A DNA stretch of 64,000 bases. Source: UBA9160 sp035489755 (GTDB lineage: Bacteria > Myxococcota_A > UBA9160). Positions 7,868 through 16,594 of this stretch are shown here, piece after piece. The notes under the pieces are model-generated. The model worked only from the letters and a program-made list of their open reading frames with translations, ran no database searches and was not told where the DNA came from. The position numbers were made by a program, and so were the translations under genes. Location of the stretch: contig DATGZK010000077.1 of the NCBI GenBank assembly GCA_035489755.1, positions 124,001-188,000 of the forward strand, written 5' to 3'. The first letter of the stretch is position 1. Every line of letters starts with the position of its first letter.

Positions 7868-8986
7868 ATGCGAAGTCTCTTGGTCCATCGTGAGAGCGGC
7901 TATCACCCGAGTGCGACGCGGCCACCGGGGGTATTCGTGACGCTGCACGGCGCGGGCGGCGACGTGAGCGAGCTCGTCTCGCTCTGCGAGATGGCCCGGC
8001 CCGATTTCGCGCTGCGCGCTGCCCAGGCCGCGCGACCGCGCAACCCAATGGCGTCCGGCAGCAGCCTGTGTCCGGGCTACGAGGGCTTCATCTGGTTCCG
8101 CGTCCAAGAGGACGGTCGACCCGATCCTGCGACCTTCGAGGACAGCCGACGCGAGGTGGAGGCTTTCCTGCGCGACACGCTCGATCGGATCGGCCCGCAC
8201 GTGCCGCTCGTCGTCGTTGCGCGAGAGCAGGGAGTGGAGCTCGCCCGCGCGGCAGCGAGCGCGCTGCGGGATGCCGTTGCGGGGGTTTTCGAAGTGACGG
8301 ACGTAATGGATCCGGAGGGAGTGGCCCGACTGGCGCATTTTTGTGACGCGATCGTGATGGGGGCAGAAGTCCGGCCTACCCGGGTCCGCGCGGCCGGCGT
8401 GACGGTGGCCGCGCTGATTGCCTCGGCGCTTCTTTGCGTCCAAGGGGCACAAGCGACCTCGTCGGGCCCACAGGCGGGCCTGAGCGGAGCGCCGGAAATC
8501 GGGAGCGTCCCCGCGGAAATGACCTGCACCTCCTGCCACGCGACCTATCCCCTCAACCCGGACGCGCTGGGCAAGGTCGAGCTTCTCGGCTTGCCTGACG
8601 CCTACGCCCCAGGCCAGCATTACACGCTCAGCTTTCGCATCTCCCACCCAGATGCGGCGATCACACGCTGGGGATTTCAGGTCACGGCGATTCAGAAGAT
8701 CAGCGGCCAAGGAGCAGGCGAGTTCGTGGTCACCGATCCCCAGAACACGCAGCGCGTGGGTGGACTCGCGCACCGCGAGTACGTCGAGCACACGCTCCCC
8801 GGAACGGCGATGGGCAAACCGGGGGGAACAAGCTGGAGCTTCGATTGGATCGCGCCCGGCCGGGACGTGGGGGAGATCGTCTTTTATGGCAGCGGAAACG
8901 CCTCGAACATGGACGGATCGAAGGAAGGCGACCGCATCTACAACCCGACTCCGGCGCCGCTTGCGACGATGCGAGCGGCGCCTTGA
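7868..8986 (+). CDS. fusion: truncated alpha/beta hydrolase, membrane segment, CxxCH + reeler-like domain
   Basis: One uninterrupted 372-residue frame with two unrelated halves. Residues 1-170 resemble a phospholipase/carboxylesterase-type alpha/beta hydrolase (VFVTLHGAGGDVSELV), but the expected GxSxG nucleophile strand reads VVVAREQGVELA with no serine, and the Asp/His part is missing. Residues 175-195 (VTVAALIASALLCVQGAQA) look like a signal or membrane helix. The rest has EMTCTSCHATYPLN, a CxxCH haem-c-type motif, and a reeler/choice-of-anchor-like beta domain (YAPGQHYTLSFRISHPDA). A separate exported protein might also start at internal GTG codons. Function unknown. Confidence 0.7.
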   Translation: MRSLLVHRESGYHPSATRPPGVFVTLHGAGGDVSELVSLCEMARPDFALRAAQAARPRNPMASGSSLCPGYEGFIWFRVQEDGRPDPATFEDSRREVEAFLRDTLDRIGPHVPLVVVAREQGVELARAAASALRDAVAGVFEVTDVMDPEGVARLAHFCDAIVMGAEVRPTRVRAAGVTVAALIASALLCVQGAQATSSGPQAGLSGAPEIGSVPAEMTCTSCHATYPLNPDALGKVELLGLPDAYAPGQHYTLSFRISHPDAAITRWGFQVTAIQKISGQGAGEFVVTDPQNTQRVGGLAHREYVEHTLPGTAMGKPGGTSWSFDWIAPGRDVGEIVFYGSGNASNMDGSKEGDRIYNPTPAPLATMRAAP

Positions 8987-9002
8987 GCCCGAAGGAGGAT
9001 CC

Positions 9003-9404
9003 ATGGGTATCGCAGAGAACAAGCAGCTCATCACCGACTATTTCGGGGCGCTCGCGAAAGGCGACTACCCGTCCGCAATCGCGAAGTTCGCGGACAACAT
9101 CACCTGGTGGGTGTTGCCGTCGTCGCCGCTTGGCGGGTTATACGAGGGCAAGGACGCGGTGCTTGGCCTGTTCGGCTCGGGTACCGGCCTTTACGACCCG
9201 AAAGTGCCTCTTTCGCCCACGGTCGAGGGGATGGTTGCCGAGGGGGATAAGGTCGCGGCCGAGATCGTGATCACGGGACGCAGCGCCAAGGGCAAGGATT
9301 ACAAGAACCACTACCACTTCCTCTTTACGCTGCGCGGAGGGAAGATCGTCGCAGTCAAGGAGTACGTGGACACGCTCTACTCGCAGAAGGTGCTCTTCGA
9401 GTAA
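9003..9404 (+). CDS. SnoaL/NTF2-like protein, copy 1
   Basis: A 133-residue single-domain NTF2-fold protein: an N-terminal helix pair (NKQLITDYFGALAKGD), then strands with W-rich segments and the terminal sheet HYHFLFTLRGGKIVAVKEYVDT. SnoaL/ketosteroid-isomerase relatives bind small cyclic substrates and catalyse isomerisation, cyclisation or hydrolysis. GAAGGAGGA stands directly before the ATG. It sits between the hydrolase-reeler gene and the dioxygenase gene in one plus-strand run. A paralogue with the same ending (FKEYLDT) lies at 15 kb. Confidence 0.85.
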   Translation: MGIAENKQLITDYFGALAKGDYPSAIAKFADNITWWVLPSSPLGGLYEGKDAVLGLFGSGTGLYDPKVPLSPTVEGMVAEGDKVAAEIVITGRSAKGKDYKNHYHFLFTLRGGKIVAVKEYVDTLYSQKVLFE

Positions 9405-9434
9405 CGGCGCAGTTGCGGACCGGAGGATGCGAAG

Positions 9435-10562
9435 ATGAAGAACTCATGGATCCATCTTGCGAAGGGACAGACTCCGCGGCAGGCCCACGTAGCGGTGCCG
9501 AAAGGGCTCAAAGAGGAGGAGATCGGGCGCGGCGGCTTCCAGGGCCGCGTCGCCAATGTCTACCGTTTGAACGAGCCCACCGGCTGGGTGCGCGTCGAGG
9601 GCGACTTCGCGCCGGGGGACGTGGACGGCGAGCAGATTCGGCCGGCCGACGAGCGTGAGGCGTTCGGCGCTCCGACGCGGCTGTGGCACAACGATGATCT
9701 GGCGGTCTCGGTGAGCCGACGCATCGCGCCGATGCCGTTTTACTACCGCGATGCGGACGCCGACCTGCTCTACTTCGTGCACCGGGGTGAAGGCGCCGTC
9801 GAGACGGAGTTCGGACCGCTCGAGTTTCGGCCAGGGGATTACATCGTGCTGCCGAAGGGAGTGACCCACCGCCTGGCGCCGGTCACGCGCGACAACTACT
9901 TCCTTCTCCTCGAGTCGCGCGGTGAGATCTCCTTCATCGAGCATACAACCCTCGGCCGCCACAATCCCTTCGACCCAGACATCATCACCATTCCCGAGCC
10001 CAAGGCCTACGACGGCGACGGACGTCCGGAATACGAGGTCCGTGTCCGGCGCGCCGGCCGGATCACCTCGTTCTTCTACGCCCGGCATCCCTTCGACGTG
10101 GTGGGCTGGAAGGGCGACTTGTTCCCGTTCCGCTTCCACAACACCGACTTTCGCCCGGTGATCGCCGACCGCAACCACGTTCCGCCTTCGGCCTTCGGGC
10201 TGTTCCGCGCCGACGGCTGGGTGCTTTGCAACTTCGTGCCCGCTCCGTTCCAGCGCGATCGTGAGGCGTCGCGTTTGCCCTACTACCATCGGAACGTGGA
10301 TTACGACGAGATCGGATTCCTCCACGCGGGAAGCGTGGCGGGCGTTGCGATGGAAGGCACCACCATCATGTGGCACCCGCGCGGAGCCGTCCACGGTCCC
10401 GGCGAAGAAGCCCGAAAGATGGCTGAGCAGTTCTGGCAAGAAATCGGCATGAATGACATCGAAGCGGTGAATATCGATTGTGTACGTCCCCTCGTCATGG
10501 CGTCCGAAGCGATGGCCGCAAAACGCGATCATGTCCAGCTTACTTCGGGCAAGAAGGGCTAG
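9435..10562 (+). CDS. homogentisate 1,2-dioxygenase-like ring-cleavage enzyme
   Basis: A 375-residue cupin protein of the homogentisate dioxygenase family, which opens aromatic rings with O2 and Fe(II). The N-terminal half carries LLYFVHRGEGAVETEFGPLEF and DYIVLPKGVTHRL. The C-terminal half holds the metal region YYHRNVDYDEIGFLHAG (His, Glu) and MWHPRGAVHGPG (His). It is somewhat shorter than textbook enzymes of about 430-445 residues. Maleylacetoacetate isomerase and fumarylacetoacetase genes are absent nearby. Instead an alpha/beta hydrolase begins 5 bp downstream. A homogentisate-like, not necessarily homogentisate, substrate is therefore likely. Confidence 0.85.
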   Translation: MKNSWIHLAKGQTPRQAHVAVPKGLKEEEIGRGGFQGRVANVYRLNEPTGWVRVEGDFAPGDVDGEQIRPADEREAFGAPTRLWHNDDLAVSVSRRIAPMPFYYRDADADLLYFVHRGEGAVETEFGPLEFRPGDYIVLPKGVTHRLAPVTRDNYFLLLESRGEISFIEHTTLGRHNPFDPDIITIPEPKAYDGDGRPEYEVRVRRAGRITSFFYARHPFDVVGWKGDLFPFRFHNTDFRPVIADRNHVPPSAFGLFRADGWVLCNFVPAPFQRDREASRLPYYHRNVDYDEIGFLHAGSVAGVAMEGTTIMWHPRGAVHGPGEEARKMAEQFWQEIGMNDIEAVNIDCVRPLVMASEAMAAKRDHVQLTSGKKG

Positions 10563-10567
10563 CTGTC

Positions 10568-11839
10568 GTGGCCTTCCCGCAGCTGGCACGCTACCCGGTT
10601 CTCGGCCCGTCGCTGTGGTCCTTCGAGAAGCTTCCGAGCGGCGCGCGTGTGGAGTCCGTACCGCTGGTGGCGGCGGATGGCGGAGAGTCCCACGGGACTC
10701 TCTACACGCGGGGCGGCGAGAAGGTCGTCGCACTGCTGATGCACCCGCGCGGGGACATGCAGCGGCACTACGCCGTGCCCGCGCTGCTGGAAGGTGGCAT
10801 CGCGACCTGGGGGCAGGCCGGACGTTACATCAACAACGACGTCAACCTGATCCACGAGCGCATCCTGCTCGACGTCGCCGGCGCCATTGGACACCTCAAG
10901 GACCGCGGCTTCGAGCGCATCGTGTTGCTCGGCAACTCCGGGGGCGGCGCGCTCTATACCTTCTACCAGGCGCAGGCCGCGACGCCCCCGCCCGGTCGCC
11001 TGCGCGATACCGCCGCGGGCGACGCCTGCGATTTGAACGGGTTCGAAATGCCGCCCGCCGACGGCATCATCCAGCTCGCGACCCATCTCGGCCAGGGCAA
11101 GCTCATGCTCTCGATCATCGACCCTTCGGTTGTCGATGAGAGCGATCCCCTGTCACGCGATCCAAGCCTCGACATGTATGACCCGCGCAACGGATTCCAG
11201 CGGCTCCCTGGCCCGAGCCGCTATTCCGTCGAGTTCCTCACCCGCTATGAGGCAGGGCAGCGCGCGCGTGTGGCGCACATTGACGCCGTGTGCCGCGAAC
11301 ACGTTGTGGAGTGGAACTACTGGCTGGCGAAGCTTGGGGCTCCCGACTTCGACACGCTGCCCGTCACCGAGAAGCAGCGCATCGAGCGACGCGCGCTGAC
11401 CGGTCGATACTTCGCTGTGCATCGTACAGAGGCGCATCCCGCCTACACGGACCTCTCGCTCTGGCCGTCGGAGCGGGCCATCGGGTCGTTCTTCTCGCCA
11501 AGACCTGATCTGTTCAACTATCTCGAGGCGGGCTTTGGGAAGTACCAGACCCCGCGGGCGTGGCTGTCGACCTGGTCGGGTCTCTCGTCCCGCGCGTCGA
11601 CCCTCGACTGCATCTCGCGGATCGTGATTCCGACGCTGGTCGTCGCCTACGCAGGTGACAACGCGGTTTTCCACTACCACACGAACGCGATCGCCGAGCA
11701 ATCACCGGCCAAGGACAAGCAGCATCACACGGTGCGAGGCGATCATCTCGGCTACGGCCCGAAGGGTATGGGCGACCGCAGCGGGCAGCAGGCGGCACTC
11801 GAGATCATCGTACCTTGGATCCAAGAGCGCTTTTGCTGA
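10568..11839 (+). CDS. alpha/beta hydrolase, copy 1 (GNSGGG family)
   Basis: A 423-residue alpha/beta hydrolase starting at GTG 10568, five bases after the dioxygenase stop. It shows LLMHPRGDMQRHY (oxyanion-side loop), the nucleophile elbow LLGNSGGGALY, and VRGDHLGYGPKGMG near the C-terminus with the likely catalytic His. Conserved blocks RYINNDVNLIHE, IIDPSVVDESDP, LDMYDPRNG and AWLSTWSGLSSRAS are shared with the paralogue at 15.4-16.6 kb, which defines a distinct subfamily. Position directly after the ring-cleavage gene suggests hydrolysis of a ring-fission product or ester. That is inference. Confidence 0.85.
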   Translation: MAFPQLARYPVLGPSLWSFEKLPSGARVESVPLVAADGGESHGTLYTRGGEKVVALLMHPRGDMQRHYAVPALLEGGIATWGQAGRYINNDVNLIHERILLDVAGAIGHLKDRGFERIVLLGNSGGGALYTFYQAQAATPPPGRLRDTAAGDACDLNGFEMPPADGIIQLATHLGQGKLMLSIIDPSVVDESDPLSRDPSLDMYDPRNGFQRLPGPSRYSVEFLTRYEAGQRARVAHIDAVCREHVVEWNYWLAKLGAPDFDTLPVTEKQRIERRALTGRYFAVHRTEAHPAYTDLSLWPSERAIGSFFSPRPDLFNYLEAGFGKYQTPRAWLSTWSGLSSRASTLDCISRIVIPTLVVAYAGDNAVFHYHTNAIAEQSPAKDKQHHTVRGDHLGYGPKGMGDRSGQQAALEIIVPWIQERFC

Positions 11840-11861
11840 TCGGCCAAAGAGGAGACACCCC

Positions 11862-13097
11862 GTGAAGATCGACCTGTTTGCGATGCCCTCCGTCCCCGCG
11901 ACCCTCAAGGAGCGCGAAGAGCAGCGCCCCGTCGGCCGCTCGACCGAGCGCTATCAGAAGATGCTCGAGGAGCTGCGCCACCTTTGCATCCTGGCCGACG
12001 AGCTCGGGATCGACGCCTTCTCCACGACGGAGCATCACTTCCATACCGAAGGCAACGAGCTGTCGGTAAATCCGATTCTCCTCTTCGCCGACTTCGCCGC
12101 ACGCACGAAACGCATCATGATGATGCCGATGTCCATCGTCATGACCTCGGCGAACCCGATCCGCGTTGCGGAAGACCTTGCCATCCTTGACCAGCTCACC
12201 AAGGGTCGGGTCGGCGTCGCCTTCGCGCGCGGCTATCAGAAGCGTTGGATGCAGGTCCTGGGCCAGGGCGGCACCGTCGCCACCGGTGTCGGCGACTCCG
12301 CGGACAAGGCCAATCGCGAGCGCTACGACGAGAATGTGGAGATCCTGCTCGAGGCGTGGACGAAGGACTGCTTCAGCTACCAAGGCAAGCATTTTCAGGT
12401 TCCCTACCCCTACGACGGGATCGAGGGCTGGGCGGCGGCGCACTACACGCGCAAGTTCGGGGCCGAGGGTGAGATCGACGACAAGGGCATCATCAAGAAG
12501 ATCGGTGTGTGCCCCCGGCCCTACCAGGATCCGCACCCGATGATCTCCGTTCCGGTCACCGGTGGGATGACCTCGCTGCTCAACTGTGCGGAAAACGGAT
12601 GGCTGCCATGGATCTGGGAGGGCGACCCGCCAAAATTCCTCGAGATGTGCCGCAGCTACCAGCGAGTCGCCGCTGAGCACGGGTTCCAGTTCCAACTCGG
12701 GGAGAACTGCGGCTGCGTCCGGGCGATCTGCATCGGCGACACCTTCGAGGAGGCCTTCCAGCTGGCCGCCAACACGACCGGCTATTCCTACCAGGAATAC
12801 TTCGGCCACTTCGGCTTCCTCGAGCTGTTCCGCAATCCTGAGGACGATCCGAACGTCCGTCCCTGGCGCTTCAAAAGCAACCAAGACGCCGTGAAGCGCA
12901 TGATCGAGAAGGGCTATCAGCTGTGCGGCACCGTCGACGACATCAAGCGGGCCATGGAGCCCCTCGTGAAGTGCTACGCGAACGGAAACCTCGAGTGGCT
13001 CTCCTGGAACTTCTTCTGTCAGGGGACGACGCCCCGCCACGTGCAGGACCGTCAGCTTGAGCTCTTCGCCACGAAGATCATGCCGGAGTTCAAGTGA
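11862..13097 (+). CDS. LLM-class flavin-dependent monooxygenase
   Basis: A 411-residue bacterial-luciferase-like TIM-barrel oxygenase. Residues 1-80 give KIDLFAMPS, then DAFSTTEHHFHTEG with the EHHF motif of class LLM proteins. It continues RVAEDLAILDQLTKGRVGVAFARGY and IPVTGG-like strands (MISVPVTGGMTSL). It uses FMNH2 or F420-type cofactors supplied from elsewhere. GTG 11862 has AAAGAGGAG in front. It is the third gene of a run with dioxygenase and hydrolase. The C-terminal 120 residues are longer than in short LLM proteins and may bind a large substrate. Confidence 0.9.
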   Translation: MKIDLFAMPSVPATLKEREEQRPVGRSTERYQKMLEELRHLCILADELGIDAFSTTEHHFHTEGNELSVNPILLFADFAARTKRIMMMPMSIVMTSANPIRVAEDLAILDQLTKGRVGVAFARGYQKRWMQVLGQGGTVATGVGDSADKANRERYDENVEILLEAWTKDCFSYQGKHFQVPYPYDGIEGWAAAHYTRKFGAEGEIDDKGIIKKIGVCPRPYQDPHPMISVPVTGGMTSLLNCAENGWLPWIWEGDPPKFLEMCRSYQRVAAEHGFQFQLGENCGCVRAICIGDTFEEAFQLAANTTGYSYQEYFGHFGFLELFRNPEDDPNVRPWRFKSNQDAVKRMIEKGYQLCGTVDDIKRAMEPLVKCYANGNLEWLSWNFFCQGTTPRHVQDRQLELFATKIMPEFK

Positions 13098-13158
13098 GGA
13101 GCTCGAGGGCGGGTGCTTGTGGTGCGCTTGCGGGTGCGGACGCTCGGCGCCCCACGCC

Positions 13159-14100
13159 ATGACGCGCGACCCGATGGACAAGGTCCGGGCGCTCGCGCGG
13201 CGCGTGTCCAATTGGGGGCGCTGGGGGAAGGACGACGAGCGAGGGACGCTGAACCTCATCACGCCCGAGGTCGTACGGCAAGCCGCGGCTTGCGTGCGCA
13301 GTGGCCGTATCTTTAGCCTGGGACTTGCCCTCGGCCCGGAAGGTCCGCAGTCGGGCACGGTGGTGGGGCGCTTTAATCCCCAGCACTACATGACGGCGAT
13401 CGGGGCACCTTTCGGTGCCCCTGGCGGTTTTCACTATTCCGATGACGTGATCTGCATGCCGCTCCAGTGCGCGACGCAGTGGGACAGTCTTGCCCACGTT
13501 CACTACGACGGCCTGCTCTACAACGGAGTGTCGGCCGAAGCCGCGCTCTCGGTGGCGGGTGCCGCGAAGAATGGGATCGACAAGCTGGCTGTGAATGGGA
13601 TCGTGTCACGAGGGGTCCTGCTGGACATCGCGCGGCTTCACGGGGTCGAGCGTCTCGCGCCGAGCACCGTGATTACCCCCGAAGACCTCGACGCCGCGCT
13701 TGCACGAGAACAGGTCGCGCTGCGCTCGGGCGACATCTTGATCCTCCGCACCGGCCACCTGCGCGTCTTCCTCGAGGGCGGGGACAAGGAGGTCTATCTC
13801 TGGCAGGGCCCCGGTCTTGGCATCGCGTGCGTGGAGTGGCTGCACCAACGGGAGGTCGCGGCGGTGTGCGCGGACAATACGGCGATCGAGGTCATGCCCT
13901 GCGAGGACCCCGCGGTCTTCTACCCCGTGCACCTTCTCGGCATCCGGGACATGGGCATGCCCTTTGGCGAGATGTTCGAGCTCGAAGCGCTGGCCGACGA
14001 CTGTGCGCAGGATGGCCAGTGGGACTTTCTGTTCAGCGCGCCTCCGCTCAAGGTGAGCGGAGGCATTGGCTCCCCGATCAACCCCCTCGCGGTGAAGTGA
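13159..14100 (+). CDS. cyclase-family (kynurenine formamidase-like) hydrolase
   Basis: A 313-residue member of the cyclase/KynB family of metal-dependent amide, ester or lactone hydrolases. The signature stretch reads QCATQWDSLAHVHYDG, the divergent WDSLxH form of HxGTHxDxPxH seen in longer members. Later blocks GVLLDIARL and SGDILILRTGH are also typical. The start at ATG 13159 is preferred, though ATG 13174 is possible. It lies between two LLM genes and would open a lactone or amide formed in the pathway. Substrate unknown. Confidence 0.85.
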   Translation: MTRDPMDKVRALARRVSNWGRWGKDDERGTLNLITPEVVRQAAACVRSGRIFSLGLALGPEGPQSGTVVGRFNPQHYMTAIGAPFGAPGGFHYSDDVICMPLQCATQWDSLAHVHYDGLLYNGVSAEAALSVAGAAKNGIDKLAVNGIVSRGVLLDIARLHGVERLAPSTVITPEDLDAALAREQVALRSGDILILRTGHLRVFLEGGDKEVYLWQGPGLGIACVEWLHQREVAAVCADNTAIEVMPCEDPAVFYPVHLLGIRDMGMPFGEMFELEALADDCAQDGQWDFLFSAPPLKVSGGIGSPINPLAVK

Positions 14101-14106
14101 GCCTCG

Positions 14107-14976
14107 ATGAAGTTCTGGCAGTCCCTCTCGTTTACCGATCCTGAACATCTCGTGCCCCTGGCGAAGATCGCCGAAGAGGTAGGCTTCCACGGCGCATTCG
14201 CGTCCGACCATCTCTTTGTGCCGGAGAAAATCCGCTCAAAGTACCCGTACTCCGCGGACGGCAGCCCGCCGTTCCACTCGACGACGCCTTGGCCCGATGC
14301 GTTCGTCACCTGCTCGGCGCTTCTCACGGCAACTTCACGCCTAGAAATCTCGACCGCCGTCTACATCCTGCCGCTGCGCAATCCCTTCGAAGCCGCCAAG
14401 GCGGTCGCCACCCTCTCGCTCCTTTCGGGAGGCCGCTTTGCGCTGGGTGCGGGGCTCGGTTGGATGCGCGAAGAGTTCGAGGCGTGCAACCAGGACTTCG
14501 CGACCCGCGGCAAGCGCTTCGACGAGATGGTCGCGGTGATGAAGACGCTCTGGAAAGGAGGCATGGTCGAGCACCATGGCGAGTACTATGACTTCGAGCG
14601 CCTCGAGATGAGCCCTGCCCCAAAGGCACAAATCCCGATCTATGTGGGCGGTGGGAGCGATGCGGCACTGCGCCGGGCCGCGCGGGTCGGCGATGGCTGG
14701 ATCGGCGCCGGGAATGCGCCCGAGGATGTGCCCGGCCTCATGGACCGCCTGCGCTCGCTGCGGAAGCAATATGACCACGAGCGAACTCCCTTCGAAACCA
14801 TCGTTGCGGTGAGCGTCCCGCCGGAGCTCGACCTGTTCAAGCGCCTCGAAGACGCAGGGGTGACGGCCCTCGTGAGCTGGCCCCTCGCCTACACGCTGGG
14901 ACCAGGGGCGACGCTCAGCGCAATGCGCAAAGCGCTCGAGGAGTACGGCAATCACGTGATTGCACGGTTGGCATGA
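14107..14976 (+). CDS. LLM-class F420-dependent-type oxidoreductase
   Basis: A 289-residue luciferase-fold protein of the branch usually annotated F420-dependent. It starts MKFWQSLSFTDPEHLVPLAKIAEEVGF, then FASDHLFVP, LEISTAVYILPLRNPFEAAKAVATL and LGAGLGWMREEFEA, and IPIYVGGGSDAALRRAARVGDGWIG. These are standard strands and cofactor loops. It is shorter than the LLM protein two genes upstream and not its close copy. Its ATGA overlap with the SnoaL-like gene implies coupled translation and a joint reaction step. Confidence 0.9.
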   Translation: MKFWQSLSFTDPEHLVPLAKIAEEVGFHGAFASDHLFVPEKIRSKYPYSADGSPPFHSTTPWPDAFVTCSALLTATSRLEISTAVYILPLRNPFEAAKAVATLSLLSGGRFALGAGLGWMREEFEACNQDFATRGKRFDEMVAVMKTLWKGGMVEHHGEYYDFERLEMSPAPKAQIPIYVGGGSDAALRRAARVGDGWIGAGNAPEDVPGLMDRLRSLRKQYDHERTPFETIVAVSVPPELDLFKRLEDAGVTALVSWPLAYTLGPGATLSAMRKALEEYGNHVIARLA

Positions 14977-15380
14977 GCGGGGCGAGCCTCGAAGACAACA
15001 AGCGCATTGCGCGACGCTTGTTCGAGTGCCTATCCCGGGGCGACACAAAAGCCGTGCTCGACCTCTACGCGGACGATGCCACCGTGTGGACGGCGGGGAC
15101 CCTCGCTTTTTCCGGGCGGCGATCGAAACAGGAGGTGGCGCCGCTCATGGAAGGAATCCTGGGTGCATTCCCCGAAGGCCTACGTTTCACCATTCATGGC
15201 ATGACCGCTGAGGGGGATCGCGTCGCCGTGGAGGCCGAGTCGCATGGACGCCACGCGAGCGGGAAGCTCTACCACAACCTCTACCATTTCCTGCTCGTGG
15301 TGCGAGAGGGCAAGGTGCGGGAGTTCAAGGAATATCTCGACACCAAGCTCGCGCACGAGGTGCTTCTCGGCGGCGCATAG
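14973..15380 (+). CDS. SnoaL/NTF2-like protein, copy 2
   Basis: A 135-residue NTF2-fold protein, paralogue of the one at 9.0 kb. The helix NKRIARRLFECLSRGDTKAVLDLYADDA and the ending NLYHFLLVVREGKVREFKEYLDT align along their length. The pocket-lining DATVWT and FTIHGMTAEGDRV strands are visible. It is translationally coupled to the preceding F420-type LLM gene by ATGA. It is the last gene of this plus-strand run, which converges on the hydrolase gene 13 bp away. Confidence 0.85.
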   Translation: MSGASLEDNKRIARRLFECLSRGDTKAVLDLYADDATVWTAGTLAFSGRRSKQEVAPLMEGILGAFPEGLRFTIHGMTAEGDRVAVEAESHGRHASGKLYHNLYHFLLVVREGKVREFKEYLDTKLAHEVLLGGA

Positions 15381-15393
15381 GTGGCGCGGATGA

Positions 15394-16587
15394 CTACTTC
15401 GGGAAGCGCTCCTCCAGCCAGCTCGCGACAAGCTCCATCGCCTCTCGTCTTCTGCCCTCGAGATAGTGCGGAGCCCCCTTGAGCTCGTGGTAGGTCCGGT
15501 CTTCGCTGCCCGCGCGATCGCGGATTTCCAGGGTTTGCCGCAGACGGATCTCGGTGTCCGCAGTGGGATGCAAGATCAGTGTCGGCACCTTGACGTGGGG
15601 CATGGTCTCCGCGAGCCGCGCCCTTGAGGAGAGCGCGGACCATGTGGAGAGCCAGCCGCGAGCGGTCATGACGCGCGCCAGCCCACCGCGTCCGTAGTTC
15701 GCGTCGAGCGGATCCGGGAATGCGAAGAGCGAGCCCATGGGCCGGTCATCGGGATCGATCGAGAGGTCAAGATACGCGGGATCCGCAAGCGTGCGGTAGA
15801 TCGTCATGTAGCGCGTGTGGACGGCGCGCTGGCGCCAGTAGCGCCATGCCTGGGCGTGGCCGGCCTGGTCAAGGGCGCGCGCTCTGGCGCCGGCATCCTG
15901 CGCCTCTTCGAGCGACTCCTTTGCCACCGCGTCGAGGCGCGCGATGCGCGCGAGTTGAGCCGCGCGGTAGCGGGCCAGCCATTCACGTTCATAGCGACAA
16001 GGCTCTGGCCACGGGCGCCATCCATTTTCAGGGTCGTACATGTCCAACTCGTGCACGACGGAGTGGGGGTCGCTCTCCTCGGCCACCGACGGATCAATCA
16101 CCTGGCTCATGAAGACGCCCTCGCCAGGGTGCGCGGCGATGCCGATCCAGCCATCCCCGCACCGGGTCTCCTTTTGGGCCAGAGCCATGAGAGAGCCGCC
16201 CCCGCTGTTGCCGAGGAGCACAACCGCCTGTGCCCCGCGCCGGCGCATTTCGGCGACGGCGGTTTCGACGTCGACAACGCAGGACTCGTGCAGACAATCA
16301 GTGTCGTTGTTCAGGTAGCGCGTGGCGAAGCCGAAGACGCCGTACCCGGCCGCGGCGAGAAGCGGGCAGGCGTAGTGAACAGAGAAATCGCCTCGGGGGT
16401 GCGAGAGTACGACTGCCGTTTTCCAGCCAACGCTTGCGGGCGGCGTCCACAGGATGCCCCGAACGAGGGCGCCGTCGCGCGTGACAAGACGAATGGGCTC
16501 ACGCCCAATCCGCACCGCCGGCTCGTCCTCGGGCAGGGGCCAGTAGCGCAGTCCGAAAGGACGATGGGCACCCAGCGCATCGGGCAT
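15394..16587 (-). CDS. alpha/beta hydrolase, copy 2 (GNSGGG family)
   Basis: A 397-residue paralogue of the hydrolase at 10.6 kb. VVLSHPRGDFSVHY, RYLNNDTDCLHE, the elbow VVLLGNSGGGSLMA, VIDPSVAEESDP, LDMYDPENG and RGWLSTWSALSSRAR match the other copy block by block. The candidate catalytic Asp lies in LILHPTADTEIR and the His in LKGAPHYLEG. It is on the opposite strand, 7 bp downstream of a 78-residue protein gene. Two copies in one island suggest two ester or carbon-carbon bonds to cleave, or substrate variants. Confidence 0.83.
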   Translation of the reverse strand: MPDALGAHRPFGLRYWPLPEDEPAVRIGREPIRLVTRDGALVRGILWTPPASVGWKTAVVLSHPRGDFSVHYACPLLAAAGYGVFGFATRYLNNDTDCLHESCVVDVETAVAEMRRRGAQAVVLLGNSGGGSLMALAQKETRCGDGWIGIAAHPGEGVFMSQVIDPSVAEESDPHSVVHELDMYDPENGWRPWPEPCRYEREWLARYRAAQLARIARLDAVAKESLEEAQDAGARARALDQAGHAQAWRYWRQRAVHTRYMTIYRTLADPAYLDLSIDPDDRPMGSLFAFPDPLDANYGRGGLARVMTARGWLSTWSALSSRARLAETMPHVKVPTLILHPTADTEIRLRQTLEIRDRAGSEDRTYHELKGAPHYLEGRRREAMELVASWLEERFPK

Positions 16588-16594
16588 GGATGCC

